Source: Arenimonas sp. (lineage in GTDB: Bacteria > Pseudomonadota > Gammaproteobacteria > Xanthomonadales > Xanthomonadaceae). From it: a DNA stretch of 8,012 nucleotides. Positions 1 through 6,303 of the stretch are shown here, in pieces. The position numbers and the translations under genes were made by a program. Location: assembly GCA_003497545.1 (NCBI GenBank), contig DNNT01000060.1:9638-17649 (forward strand), written 5' to 3'. The notes beneath the pieces are model-generated. The model was given only the letters and a program-made list of their open reading frames with translations. It was not told the DNA's origin and searched no databases. Numbering within the stretch: the stretch's first letter is position 1; each line of letters starts with the position of its first letter.

Positions 1-1
1 C

Positions 2-3000
2 CCCCCCTGCCAGTCGGACCTGTGCGCAGGCCGCAGCACGACCGTGGTCACGGGGCCGGGCGGGAGCTGGGCCCGGCACAAATACGGAAACACGTTCCAG
101 TACGACGAGGGCAAGCTCATCAGCGTCGAGGAGGGAACAAGCAGCACCAACATCCTCCGGTCGACCGTCTACACCTACAACCTCTCCAAGACGGATGGCT
201 CCGACTACAAGGTCCGCTGGGGTCTTGGGCAGCGTGGCAACGGCGACAGCAACCAAAGCGAATATCACCGCCCGCAAATCAAGGCGGTCACGACCCAGCA
301 AGGCGCGACCTTCACCTGGGAAGGCCAGACGTTCGACAAGTTCGCGCGACCGCTGCAGACGACCCGATACAGCAGCCTGACGCCGGGTCCCAATGCCCGA
401 ACCGACGTCACCACCTACGCGGACAGGGAGGACCTGTGGGTTCTCGGCCAGGTGGCACAGGTCGTAAACACAGACCTGGGTCGCGTCATCGAGAAGACAA
501 GCTATGACCCGGCGACGGCCTTGCCCACCGTATTCCACAGCCCGGATGCGGTTGGTGCAACGCAGTTTCAGGCCATGCAAACCCTGACCTACAACACCGA
601 TGGCACGATCGCCACGGCCAAGGATGGAAGGAACAACGTCACCACGTTGAGTAACTGGTATCGAGGTGTCCCCAAGAACATCCAGTTCCCGGGCGGTGCC
701 ACCCAGGCGGCAACGGTCAACGCCTTGGGTCAGATCACCAGCGTGACGGACGAAATGGGATACACCACTGCCTACGAGTACGACAACGGCGGCAGGCTAA
801 AGAAAGTCACGTACCCGAGCCAGGACACGACCACCTGGGCCGTGAAGGACATCGCGTTCGTGCAGGTTGCCTCGACCGAGCATGGAATTCTCGCCGGACA
901 CTGGCGCCAGACGATCACCCACGGCAACTATCGAAAGTACGTCTACTTCGACGCCATGTGGCGGCCGATCGTCGAGCGCGAACACGACGTCACGAACATC
1001 GCCGGCACCGACCGGTACAAGCGCCATGCCTACCATGCGACTGGCCAGCTGGCGTTTTCATCGTACCCGGGCACGACATCCAGCCTCAACAAGGGGTTTT
1101 GGCACGAGTACGACGCCCTGGGCCGGCCAACGGCCACCAGGCAGGACGCCGAACTCGAATATGGCCAGATGCTGACGCAGTACGCCTACCTGTCTGGCTT
1201 CAAGACGCGGGTCACCAACCCGCGGGGATTCTCGACCGACACCGGCTACCAGGCTTTCGACCAGCCGGCCACGGACAACCCGGTTGAGATCATCGCCGCG
1301 GTTGGGCAGCCCGAACAGCAGACCACCACCATCGCCAAGAATGCGCTGGGGCAGACGCTCTCGCTCACGCGCAGCGGCTCTTACGGCGGCTCGCCGGTGT
1401 CCCTGTCGCGCAGCTATGTCTACGACGACCAACTGCGGCTGTGCATGCGCAAGGAGCCTGAGACGGGCACCACGGTGTATGCCTATGACAACGCCGGCAA
1501 CGTGGCGTGGTATGCCGAAGGGCGGCCGACCAATTCGGATGGCTGCGCCACCACCCGCGGTGGCGTTCCGCTTTCGGGCAAGACGCAGAACACCTATGAC
1601 AACCGGAACCGTCTGACCCTCGTCGACTACCCCGGATCGGCGGTCGATGTGGCGACGAGCTACTACGCCGATGGCCAGGTGAGCACGATCACGGCGGGCA
1701 CGTCGGTGCTGACTTATCAGTACAACAAGCGCCGCCTCCTGACCTCGGAGCGATCCCAGACGCCGTTCCTAAACTGGCTGGTCACGCACAACTACAACAG
1801 CCTGGGTCATGAGGAGTACATGACCTACCCGACCGGCGACTGGGTCATCTTTGCGCCCAATGCCCTCGGCCAGGCGACGCAGGCGGGCACCTACGCAACG
1901 AATGCCACCTACTACCCCAATGGCGCACTGAAGTCGTTCACCTATGGAAACCAGCTCCAGCACACGCTGACCCTCAACGAACGCCAGCTCCCGGAGCGGA
2001 GCCTGGATACGGGTTCCTCGGGCACGCCGCTCGACGACACCTACGATTACGATTTCAATGGAAATGTCGCGGCGATTACTGACGGACTGTCCGGGCAGCC
2101 GGGCAACCGGACCATGACCTACGACGCCCTGGACCGCCTGGTTGGGGTCGCGGCTGGCAGTGCACAGGGTGGAGCCGGAACCTTCGCCTATGACTCGCTC
2201 GACAATATCCGGCAACTGGACCAGGGCAGCCGGACGGGAAGGCACCAGTACGATGTGGTGACCAACCGACTCAGCGCGCTGAAGAACGCGGCCGGCGCAA
2301 CGCTGTCCAGCTACACCTATGACGCGCGCGGAAACCTCAGCACGCGAACCGAGGGCGGCCAGACGCATACCTTCAATTTCGATACTGCCAATCGACTCAC
2401 ATCGACGACACTGGGGAACAGCAGCTACGAATATGACGGTCTCGGCCGACGAACCCGGGAGACGTCAGGCGGGCTGGGAACCTACTATCAATACAGCCGC
2501 GCCGGCCAGCTGCTCTACGCAGAGGACTACAAGACGGCACGCAGCCATATGTATGTCTATCTCTCCGGTAGCCTGGTGGCCAAGTGGACCCTGGGCCACA
2601 GTGATGGTGCGATTTCCCATACCTATCAGCACACAGACGCGCTTGGGAGCCTGGTGGCGGCGAGTGATGCTAATGGGGTTGTCGGCCGGCGGGAGCGAAT
2701 GACGGCTTATGGCGAGCCGGTGGATGGCGTTTGGGAAAACGGGCACGGCTTTACGGGTCACCAGAATGATGCCGCGACGAAGCTCGTCTATATGCAGCAG
2801 CGCTATTATGACCCGGTGGCTGGGAGGTTCTTGTCAGAAGATCCGCTGCCTTCAGATCCAGTCTCGGGAGCCATGTTTAGTCGCTATTCCTATGCGAGCA
2901 ACAATCCCTACAGGTTCGTAGATCCGGATGGGAGGGCGTCAAGGACGACGGACAAGCGATCGATTTGCAGTCATCAGCCGACACGTTGCAGCGGGGCGGG

Positions 3001-3514
3001 CGGCGGTGGCGCCGTGGGCGGTAACGGAAGCGGCACGCGTAGCACTGCGCAGCAAGGTAGATCGAGGTCATCAGTTGTTAAGTCAAAAGCTGACCTTCCC
3101 GCACTTCCGGAGAGTGAGCACGTGTTCAGAGATGATGGGACGTCGAGCGGTCACAGCCATTATTGGGAGCGAGTCGAAGATCCGATAGGGAGCGGTGTGG
3201 ATTGGAAGCCTATACCTGAAGCTGATTGGGTGGGTGTGCCTATTGTCAATCTTCCAAAAACTGTGTTGCGGTCTTTTTGGCTCTCGGTGCTTCTATCGCA
3301 GGCCGTCCCTGACCTTCAGATGGCGACCCAACACGGAGAAGTCTCAGTGCTCGTAAGGATCGGCTACTCTCATAAGGTGGTGTTCGGAGAAAATGGAGTG
3401 AGCACACTCCGCGCCGACGCTCCGAATGGTTATGGAACGGTGTGGACAAGTGAAACCGAGTGGGTAGGCGTTGGTGTCCCGGCAACTAGGACAGAATACA
3501 GGGTGGATTGGTAA
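2..3514 (+). CDS. RHS/YD-repeat polymorphic toxin protein, 5'-truncated by window edge
   Basis: Large YD-repeat protein whose frame is open from base 2, so the true start lies upstream and the in-frame GTG at 44 is only an internal codon. Residue numbers here count from that GTG (1156 codons to the TAA). Tandem YD-type repeats fill about residues 40-850, for example YEYDNGGRLKKVTYP, MTYDALDRLVGV and YTYDARGNLSTRTEGG. An RHS-associated core follows at about 861-963: DALGS, GFTG (902-905), RYYDP (920-924), NNPY and DPDG (960-963). In this family the repeats build a hollow shell enclosing the C-terminal effector, and the core marks the junction with a variable tip. Here the tip is residues 964-1156. 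The N-terminus, and with it any signal peptide or secretion-system adaptor, is outside the window, so the export route is unknown. The stop overlaps the next gene's ATG (TAATG). Family call is secure; toxin activity is inferred. Confidence 0.93.
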   Translation, partial: PPCQSDLCAGRSTTVVTGPGGSWARHKYGNTFQYDEGKLISVEEGTSSTNILRSTVYTYNLSKTDGSDYKVRWGLGQRGNGDSNQSEYHRPQIKAVTTQQGATFTWEGQTFDKFARPLQTTRYSSLTPGPNARTDVTTYADREDLWVLGQVAQVVNTDLGRVIEKTSYDPATALPTVFHSPDAVGATQFQAMQTLTYNTDGTIATAKDGRNNVTTLSNWYRGVPKNIQFPGGATQAATVNALGQITSVTDEMGYTTAYEYDNGGRLKKVTYPSQDTTTWAVKDIAFVQVASTEHGILAGHWRQTITHGNYRKYVYFDAMWRPIVEREHDVTNIAGTDRYKRHAYHATGQLAFSSYPGTTSSLNKGFWHEYDALGRPTATRQDAELEYGQMLTQYAYLSGFKTRVTNPRGFSTDTGYQAFDQPATDNPVEIIAAVGQPEQQTTTIAKNALGQTLSLTRSGSYGGSPVSLSRSYVYDDQLRLCMRKEPETGTTVYAYDNAGNVAWYAEGRPTNSDGCATTRGGVPLSGKTQNTYDNRNRLTLVDYPGSAVDVATSYYADGQVSTITAGTSVLTYQYNKRRLLTSERSQTPFLNWLVTHNYNSLGHEEYMTYPTGDWVIFAPNALGQATQAGTYATNATYYPNGALKSFTYGNQLQHTLTLNERQLPERSLDTGSSGTPLDDTYDYDFNGNVAAITDGLSGQPGNRTMTYDALDRLVGVAAGSAQGGAGTFAYDSLDNIRQLDQGSRTGRHQYDVVTNRLSALKNAAGATLSSYTYDARGNLSTRTEGGQTHTFNFDTANRLTSTTLGNSSYEYDGLGRRTRETSGGLGTYYQYSRAGQLLYAEDYKTARSHMYVYLSGSLVAKWTLGHSDGAISHTYQHTDALGSLVAASDANGVVGRRERMTAYGEPVDGVWENGHGFTGHQNDAATKLVYMQQRYYDPVAGRFLSEDPLPSDPVSGAMFSRYSYASNNPYRFVDPDGRASRTTDKRSICSHQPTRCSGAGGGGAVGGNGSGTRSTAQQGRSRSSVVKSKADLPALPESEHVFRDDGTSSGHSHYWERVEDPIGSGVDWKPIPEADWVGVPIVNLPKTVLRSFWLSVLLSQAVPDLQMATQHGEVSVLVRIGYSHKVVFGENGVSTLRADAPNGYGTVWTSETEWVGVGVPATRTEYRVDW
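2933..3511 (+). other. Unrecognised variable C-terminal tip of the RHS protein (putative toxin domain)
   Basis: This is the 193-residue segment after the core-ending DPDG. It starts with a Ser/Arg-rich stretch and a Gly-rich linker (GAGGGGAVGGNGSG), a typical flexible junction. The folded-looking part begins near SEHVFRDD and carries GHSHYWER (residues 1036-1043), several Trp residues, a hydrophobic stretch around LRSFWLSVLL, and a beta-looking end (VSVLVRIGY, WVGVGVPATRTEY). I recognise no nuclease, deaminase, ADP-ribosyltransferase or protease signature. Base composition falls here: sampled lines are about 43-50% GC against about 67% in mid-core. Codons such as ATA also appear. This is what exchangeable toxin tips usually look like. 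The histidine pair could be catalytic or metal-binding, but that is speculation. Confidence 0.6.
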
Positions 3515-3999
3515 TGAAGACGGCTTGGTTTAATGGTGGAGTGAGGGTCCTCATTGCTTTTGCCCTTTCAATTCTATGCACGAGCGCGATTGGTTTTCAT
3601 CTCGGCGCGCCCGCTGATCCCCAGTTGGCGGAGGAGCGGATTCGGGCATTTTATGAGGCGTCCTATCGGGATGGGAAACTGATAGGCGCTCACGAGAGAG
3701 ATAGGATACTTAGAGAGAAAGGGTACGATTTCTCGACCCCTGCTGAGTCGGCATCTCTCATAAGTAGATCTGTTGCGCTGCTGAATTGGTATCCTGCGAT
3801 TTTCGGGCTTTCGTTGGCGGCATTTCTGCTGCTGGTTCGCCCAAGGCTTCGAGGCGCTGGCGCTGGTATTGTGGGGGGCTCCTTGGTAGCGCTATTCGCC
3901 GGTCCCAGTGCAGGTTTAGCCTCGGCGCTGGCTCTAGGCTGCTATTTGTTGTTTGAACTGGCGATCCTTCGGAGAGCGGAATCGCGCCGAGTTTCGTGA
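3514..3999 (+). CDS. Small polytopic membrane protein, putative immunity protein for the RHS tip
   Basis: This 161-residue protein starts at ATG 3514, inside the RHS stop (TAATG). There is only a weak GGGTGG-type ribosome site just upstream, which suggests translational coupling. An in-frame TTG at 3508 would add two residues and is less likely. Hydrophobic segments lie at about residues 12-30 (after MKTAW...R), 92-108, 115-131 and 133-152, followed by an Arg-rich tail. Residues 33-90 form a charged, probably helical soluble section (LAEERIRAFYEASYRDGK). I recognise no named family. Placement directly behind a variable RHS tip is where cognate immunity genes normally lie, and GC is low (one sampled line about 47%), matching the tip. 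If it is an immunity protein, its membrane location hints that the toxin acts at the inner membrane or periplasm. It could instead be an unrelated small membrane protein. Confidence 0.75.
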   Translation: MKTAWFNGGVRVLIAFALSILCTSAIGFHLGAPADPQLAEERIRAFYEASYRDGKLIGAHERDRILREKGYDFSTPAESASLISRSVALLNWYPAIFGLSLAAFLLLVRPRLRGAGAGIVGGSLVALFAGPSAGLASALALGCYLLFELAILRRAESRRVS

Positions 4000-4015
4000 G
4001 CATCTGCTAGTCTGA

Positions 4016-4180
4016 ATGTCCCGAACTCATTTTAGACTTTGTCGGAATCACGCTTCCGATAAAATCACAGCGGCGGCGGTTGAATTGACCTATGTGCATC
4101 CCGGCCATGGGGACGTCTGGGATTTCATGCGATCAATAATCAATTGGATAAAGAACCCGGCGCGTCGCGGCATGCCCTAA
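4016..4180 (+). other. Doubtful small ORF (54 residues)
   Basis: ATG at 4016 runs to TAA at 4178-4180, beginning 16 bases after the putative immunity gene ends. The product begins MSRTHFRLCRNHASDK and ends with an amphipathic-looking WDFMRSIINWIKNPARRG. There is no recognisable ribosome-binding site before the ATG and no family I know. It could be a small third gene of the RHS module, a decayed remnant, or chance. Confidence 0.2.
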
Positions 4181-4478
4181 AGCAACCGACCCTTGAGGGA
4201 ATTTCTCAGGCAGGTCTTGCCTCATCGTCAACGCCTTGTTCCTTGAACGGCGCGCTCAATGGTGAGCGTCCGCTTCTGGCCGGAAGCAGAAGCTAGAGTG
4301 GCAGTACTCGGGTGTTGCCGATCCCAGCGTTAATCGACCATGCGGCGCGCATGTGTGTTGGGGGCGCCTTGGGAAACGCTGTTCGTGCGGTACCAAAGCA
4401 CGACGTGTGCAGGGGTCATCTGGACAACTGAGACGGCACAATCGTGCTCGGGTCAATTTCCCGGATTTTCTGTCCCGC

Positions 4479-4513
4479 GAAGTGCCACAGATTCGTCACG
4501 GGAAGTGTCACAG
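4479..4513. repeat. Imperfect 12-bp direct repeat
   Basis: GAAGTGCCACAG at 4479-4490 recurs as GAAGTGTCACAG at 4502-4513, an 11/12 match spaced 23 bp start to start. Closely spaced short direct repeats occur at protein-binding sites and at some insertion-sequence ends. No element is visible next to it, so its nature is unknown. Confidence 0.4.
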
Positions 4514-4550
4514 GGTGTCTGGGAGCGCTCCGGAGCTGATGCCCGTGAAC

Positions 4551-4576
4551 AAAAAAACCCGCAAATCCGCGGGTTT
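4551..4576 (-). terminator. Rho-independent terminator of tRNA-Met
   Basis: Read on the minus strand, the stem AAACCCGC / GCGGGTTT (4576-4569 with 4562-4555) encloses a 6-nt loop and runs into an uninterrupted T tract (4557-4551). It starts only five bases beyond the tRNA CCA end, as expected for a single-tRNA transcript. Confidence 0.9.
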
Positions 4577-4580
4577 AGAA

Positions 4581-4657
4581 TGGTGGCTATGGGTGGACTC
4601 GAACCACCGACCCCAGCATTATGAGTGCTGTGCTCTAACCGGCTGAGCTACATAGCC
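4581..4657 (-). tRNA. tRNA-Met (CAU), elongator type
   Basis: A complete 77-nt cloverleaf reads on the minus strand. The acceptor stem is GGCTATG (4657-4651) pairing with CATAGCC, and ACCA is encoded at the 3' end (CCA at 4583-4581). The D arm is GCTC/GAGC. The anticodon stem CAGCA/TGCTG carries loop CTCATAA, giving anticodon CAT at 4623-4621. The T stem GGTGG/CCACC carries loop TTCGAGT. The paired G1-C72 end and the absence of three consecutive G-C pairs next to the anticodon loop argue against initiator tRNA-fMet. The sequence resembles the E. coli elongator tRNA-Met rather than tRNA-Ile2, whose CAU is modified to lysidine. The gene has its own promoter and terminator. Its 3' end faces the RHS module. 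Confidence 0.95.
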
Positions 4658-4666
4658 ATGGGGCAA

Positions 4667-4696
4667 CGCGGCCTGTCCGTTGCAGACAGGGCCGCG
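4667..4696 (-). other. Hairpin in the tRNA-Met 5' leader
   Basis: CGCGGCCTGTC (4667-4677) pairs with GACAGGGCCGCG (4685-4696) with one bulged G and a 7-nt loop. It sits between the predicted -10 box and the tRNA 5' end at 4657. It may be part of the primary-transcript leader removed by RNase P, or simply GC-rich symmetry. No T tract follows, so it is not a terminator. Confidence 0.5.
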
Positions 4697-4697
4697 A

Positions 4698-4727
4698 ATT
4701 TTGGGCCCTGGCGGGGCCCCCTGTCAA
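4698..4727 (-). promoter_or_regulatory. Sigma-70-type promoter for tRNA-Met
   Basis: On the minus strand a perfect -35 TTGACA (4727-4722) is followed after 18 bp by CAAAAT (4703-4698, 4 of 6 to TATAAT). A G/C-rich stretch (TCGCGGCCC) lies just downstream of it. A perfect -35 plus a GC-rich discriminator is typical of stable-RNA promoters under growth-rate or stringent control. Transcription would start near 4691, about 34 bases before the tRNA. Confidence 0.7.
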
Positions 4728-4800
4728 ATGCCCGGCCCGTGCTTGTGGGGGCTTCCGGGGCTGTGGCAGTCTGGCCCAAGTAGATTTTTGGAGTCCGATC

Positions 4801-5361
4801 GTGGTCGATCCGGACGGTTATCGCCCCAACGTGGGCATCGTGCTCATGCACGGCGACGGTCGCCTGTTCTGGGCCCGGCGGGTCAACCGCGACGGTTGGC
4901 AATTCCCGCAGGGCGGCATGAACACCGACGAGACGCCGCTCGAGGCGATGTTCCGCGAACTCCGCGAGGAGACCGGCCTGCTGCCCGAGCACGTGGAAGT
5001 GCTGGGCTCCACGCCGGGCTGGCTGCGCTACCGCCTGCCGCGCCGCTGCATCCGCCGGGGCAACCGGCCGGTGTGCATTGGCCAGAAGCAGGTGTGGTTC
5101 CTGCTGCGCCTCACCGGGCAGGAGCAGGACGTGCGCCTGGACCTCACCGAAAAGCCCGAATTCGACAGCTGGCGCTGGGTGGACTTCTGGTACCCGGCCG
5201 AGCACGTGGTCAGCTTCAAGCGCGAGGTCTACGTGCGGGCCCTGGAGCACCTGGCTCCCCGGGCCCGGGCCGTGGCCGGCGAACAGGCCGTGCCGCCGGC
5301 GGGCGAGGGCGTGCGGGCCCTGCTGCCGGCCGCCCCGCCCAAGGCCCGGGTCGCCCGGTAG
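4801..5361 (+). CDS. rppH: RNA 5'-pyrophosphohydrolase (Nudix hydrolase)
   Basis: RppH removes pyrophosphate from 5'-triphosphate mRNA ends, giving 5'-monophosphate RNA that RNase E and partners degrade, so it acts early in cytoplasmic mRNA decay. The 186-residue product aligns by eye with E. coli RppH from its first residues ([10 protein letters not shown]) and is slightly longer than the 176-residue E. coli protein. The Nudix box spans residues 38-60 (G38, E44, R52-E53-L54, E56-E57, G59), with the metal-binding glutamates E53, E56 and E57 in register. Other family blocks are [20 protein letters not shown] and [12 protein letters not shown]. The start is GTG 4801, preceded by GGAG at 4790-4793 with 7-nt spacing; it corresponds to the MID start of homologues. 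The last 35 or so residues are low-complexity Ala/Pro/Arg. It is divergent from the tRNA gene and has no own terminator before the bfd promoter. Confidence 0.96.
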   Translation: MVDPDGYRPNVGIVLMHGDGRLFWARRVNRDGWQFPQGGMNTDETPLEAMFRELREETGLLPEHVEVLGSTPGWLRYRLPRRCIRRGNRPVCIGQKQVWFLLRLTGQEQDVRLDLTEKPEFDSWRWVDFWYPAEHVVSFKREVYVRALEHLAPRARAVAGEQAVPPAGEGVRALLPAAPPKARVAR

Positions 5362-5390
5362 TTGACAATCATTCGCATCTGAGGCGTAAT
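5362..5390 (+). promoter_or_regulatory. Promoter of bfd with Fur-box-like operator
   Basis: A perfect TTGACA (5362-5367) is followed after 17 bp by CGTAAT (5385-5390, 4 of 6 to TATAAT), directly behind the rppH stop. Overlapping the -35, TGACAATCATTCGCA (5363-5377) matches the Fur 7-1-7 consensus TGATAATnATTATCA at 11 of 14 defined positions. Fur with ferrous iron bound here would block RNA polymerase, giving bfd expression when iron is scarce, as known for E. coli bfd. Promoter and operator are predictions from sequence only. Confidence 0.65.
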
Positions 5391-5395
5391 GCGAA
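5372..5395 (+). repeat. Perfect 7-bp inverted repeat in the bfd promoter
   Basis: TTCGCAT (5372-5378) and ATGCGAA (5389-5395) are exact reverse complements separated by 10 bp. They flank the spacer and -10 region, and the left arm overlaps the Fur-box-like sequence. The half-site centres are 17 bp apart, compatible with a dimeric regulator binding across the promoter; the regulator is not identifiable. Confidence 0.5.
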
Positions 5396-5420
5396 CCGTT
5401 CCCATTAAGGACGGCTCGCC

Positions 5421-5621
5421 ATGTACGTCTGCCTTTGCCACGGGGTTACCGACCACGACATCCGTCGCGCGGCCGAGGCCGGCTGCGGTTCGCTGGCCGA
5501 ACTGACGATGCGCACGGGGCTGGGCAGCGGCTGCGGCAGCTGCGGGGAGCTGGCGTCCGAGATTTTGGGTGAGGCCAAGGCCACGCCATTGCCGTTGGCG
5601 GTGTTTGCGGCCGCGGCTTGA
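5421..5621 (+). CDS. bfd: Bacterioferritin-associated ferredoxin
   Basis: Bfd is a small [2Fe-2S] protein that docks on bacterioferritin and passes electrons to its heme, reducing the stored ferric mineral so that iron can leave to the cytosol. The 66-residue product starts MYVCLCHGVTD, nearly the same as E. coli Bfd. It has the four cluster ligands C4, C6, C38 and C41 in the CxC...CxxC arrangement typical of the BFD fold; C22 is an additional cysteine. The C-terminus is a short Ala-rich tail. ATG 5421 is preceded by AAGGA at 5407-5411 with 9-nt spacing. It lies 78 bp before bfr on the same strand, the conserved functional pair, behind a Fur-like promoter. No terminator separates the two, so co-transcription is likely. 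Confidence 0.95.
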   Translation: MYVCLCHGVTDHDIRRAAEAGCGSLAELTMRTGLGSGCGSCGELASEILGEAKATPLPLAVFAAAA

Positions 5622-5667
5622 TGAAAGTGAGTGGCGTTTCGGCCACGGGCCTGGCATCGGGGTAGGC

Positions 5668-5700
5668 TGGGCGCCCAACCCACGGAAGCGGAGGCGCCCA
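5668..5700 (+). promoter_or_regulatory. Possible ribosome-site-occluding hairpin before bfr
   Basis: TGGGCGCC (5668-5675) is perfectly complementary to GGCGCCCA (5693-5700), with a 17-nt loop. The right arm covers the last two bases of the GGAGG ribosome-binding site (5690-5694) and the A of the bfr ATG. Such a stem could limit bfr translation. The GC-rich background makes chance complementarity possible, and the left arm is also part of a self-palindrome (GGGCGCCC, 5669-5676). Confidence 0.35.
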
Positions 5701-6170
5701 TGAAAGGCGACGCCAAGGTCATCGAGCATCTCAACAAGGCGCTCTACAACGAACTCATCGCCATCAACCAGTATTTCCTGCACGCCCGCATGTTCCAGAA
5801 CTGGGGCCTGAAGGAACTGGGCGAGCACGAGTACAAGGAATCGATCGACGAGATGAAGCACGCCGATCGCCTGATCGAGCGCATCCTGTTCCTCGACGGC
5901 CTGCCCAACCTGCAGAACCTCGGCAAGCTCTTCATCGGCCAGACGCCGAAGGAAGCGCTGGAGTGCGACCTCAAGCTCGAGAACCAGGCCGTGCCCGACC
6001 TGCGCGCCGGCATCGCCCACTGCGAACAGGTGGCCGACTACACCAGCCGCCAGCTGCTGGCCGACATCCTGGCCTCCGAAGAAGAGCACATCGACTGGCT
6101 GGAAACCCAGCTGGCCCTGATCGAGCGCATCGGCGAGCAGAACTACCTGCAGACCAAGATCGGCAGCTGA
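5700..6170 (+). CDS. bfr: Bacterioferritin (heme-containing iron-storage ferritin)
   Basis: Bfr assembles into a 24-subunit cytoplasmic shell, oxidises ferrous iron at a di-iron ferroxidase centre and stores it as a ferric mineral. The 156-residue product is close to E. coli Bfr (158) and collinear with it from MKGD. All ferroxidase ligands are in the usual register: E18, E51, H54, E94, E127 and H130. The inter-subunit heme ligand M52 is present (DEMKHAD), so this is a true heme-binding Bfr rather than a Dps-like protein. The start is ATG 5700, with GGAGG at 5690-5694 and 5-nt spacing; the frame extends upstream to 5631 but homology begins at 5700. It follows bfd by 78 bp, and a strong terminator ends the unit. 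Iron release would depend on the neighbouring Bfd. Confidence 0.97.
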   Translation: MKGDAKVIEHLNKALYNELIAINQYFLHARMFQNWGLKELGEHEYKESIDEMKHADRLIERILFLDGLPNLQNLGKLFIGQTPKEALECDLKLENQAVPDLRAGIAHCEQVADYTSRQLLADILASEEEHIDWLETQLALIERIGEQNYLQTKIGS

Positions 6171-6192
6171 GCCGGCCCGCCCGAAACTGAAC

Positions 6193-6229
6193 GAAGGCCT
6201 GTCCGCGGTTTGGGCAGGCCTTTGTTTTT
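6193..6229 (+). terminator. Rho-independent terminator after bfr
   Basis: GAAGGCCTGTCC (6193-6204) pairs with GGGCAGGCCTTT (6212-6223) through two G-U positions, with a 7-nt loop. It is followed by a T-rich tail ending at 6229 and a second T run at 6235-6240. It begins 22 bases after the bfr stop. Confidence 0.93.
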
Positions 6230-6303
6230 AATGTCTTTTTTGGCGCCAAGCCCGTTCAGCTTTGTGTAACGGTTTCTGCTGAAACTGCGTGCTGCATCGC
6301 AAA

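Larger units (their letters stand above)
4000..4550. other. Gene-poor stretch of about 550 bp between the RHS module and tRNA-Met
   Basis: I see no convincing protein gene on either strand. It holds a doubtful 54-codon ORF (4016-4180), a 7-bp hairpin (GCTTCTG 4272-4278 with CAGAAGC 4287-4293, 8-nt loop, no U-tract) and a 12-bp imperfect direct repeat (4479-4490 and 4502-4513). No clear Rho-independent terminator follows the putative immunity gene on the plus strand. The region may be eroded remains of earlier toxin tips or of a mobile element, but no transposase or integrase coding is visible. Confidence 0.6.

Noticed and set aside
1769..2368. A 199-codon minus-strand ORF inside the RHS gene
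   Set aside because: Antisense shadow; the plus-strand frame shows continuous YD repeats through this stretch.
4272..4293. 7-bp hairpin GCTTCTG/CAGAAGC considered as terminator of the RHS module
   Set aside because: No T tract follows on either strand and it lies about 270 bp past the last gene.
4340..4646. Two overlapping plus-strand ORFs (ends ...GGLEPPTPAL and ...DSNHRPQHYE) running across the tRNA-Met gene
   Set aside because: These peptide endings are the familiar spurious translation of the antisense of a tRNA gene; the tRNA fully explains the bases.
4680..5408. A 242-codon plus-strand ORF overlapping rppH in another frame
   Set aside because: Arg/Gly/Pro-rich shadow; the rppH frame carries the complete Nudix box.
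5631..5699. Upstream extension of bfr to an earlier start
   Set aside because: The extra 23 residues have no family similarity, whereas MKGD at 5700 aligns with the known Bfr N-terminus and has GGAGG 5 nt upstream.
5229..6089. A 286-codon minus-strand ORF across rppH, bfd and bfr
   Set aside because: It overlaps three genes with intact catalytic or ligand residues on the other strand and shows no family features.
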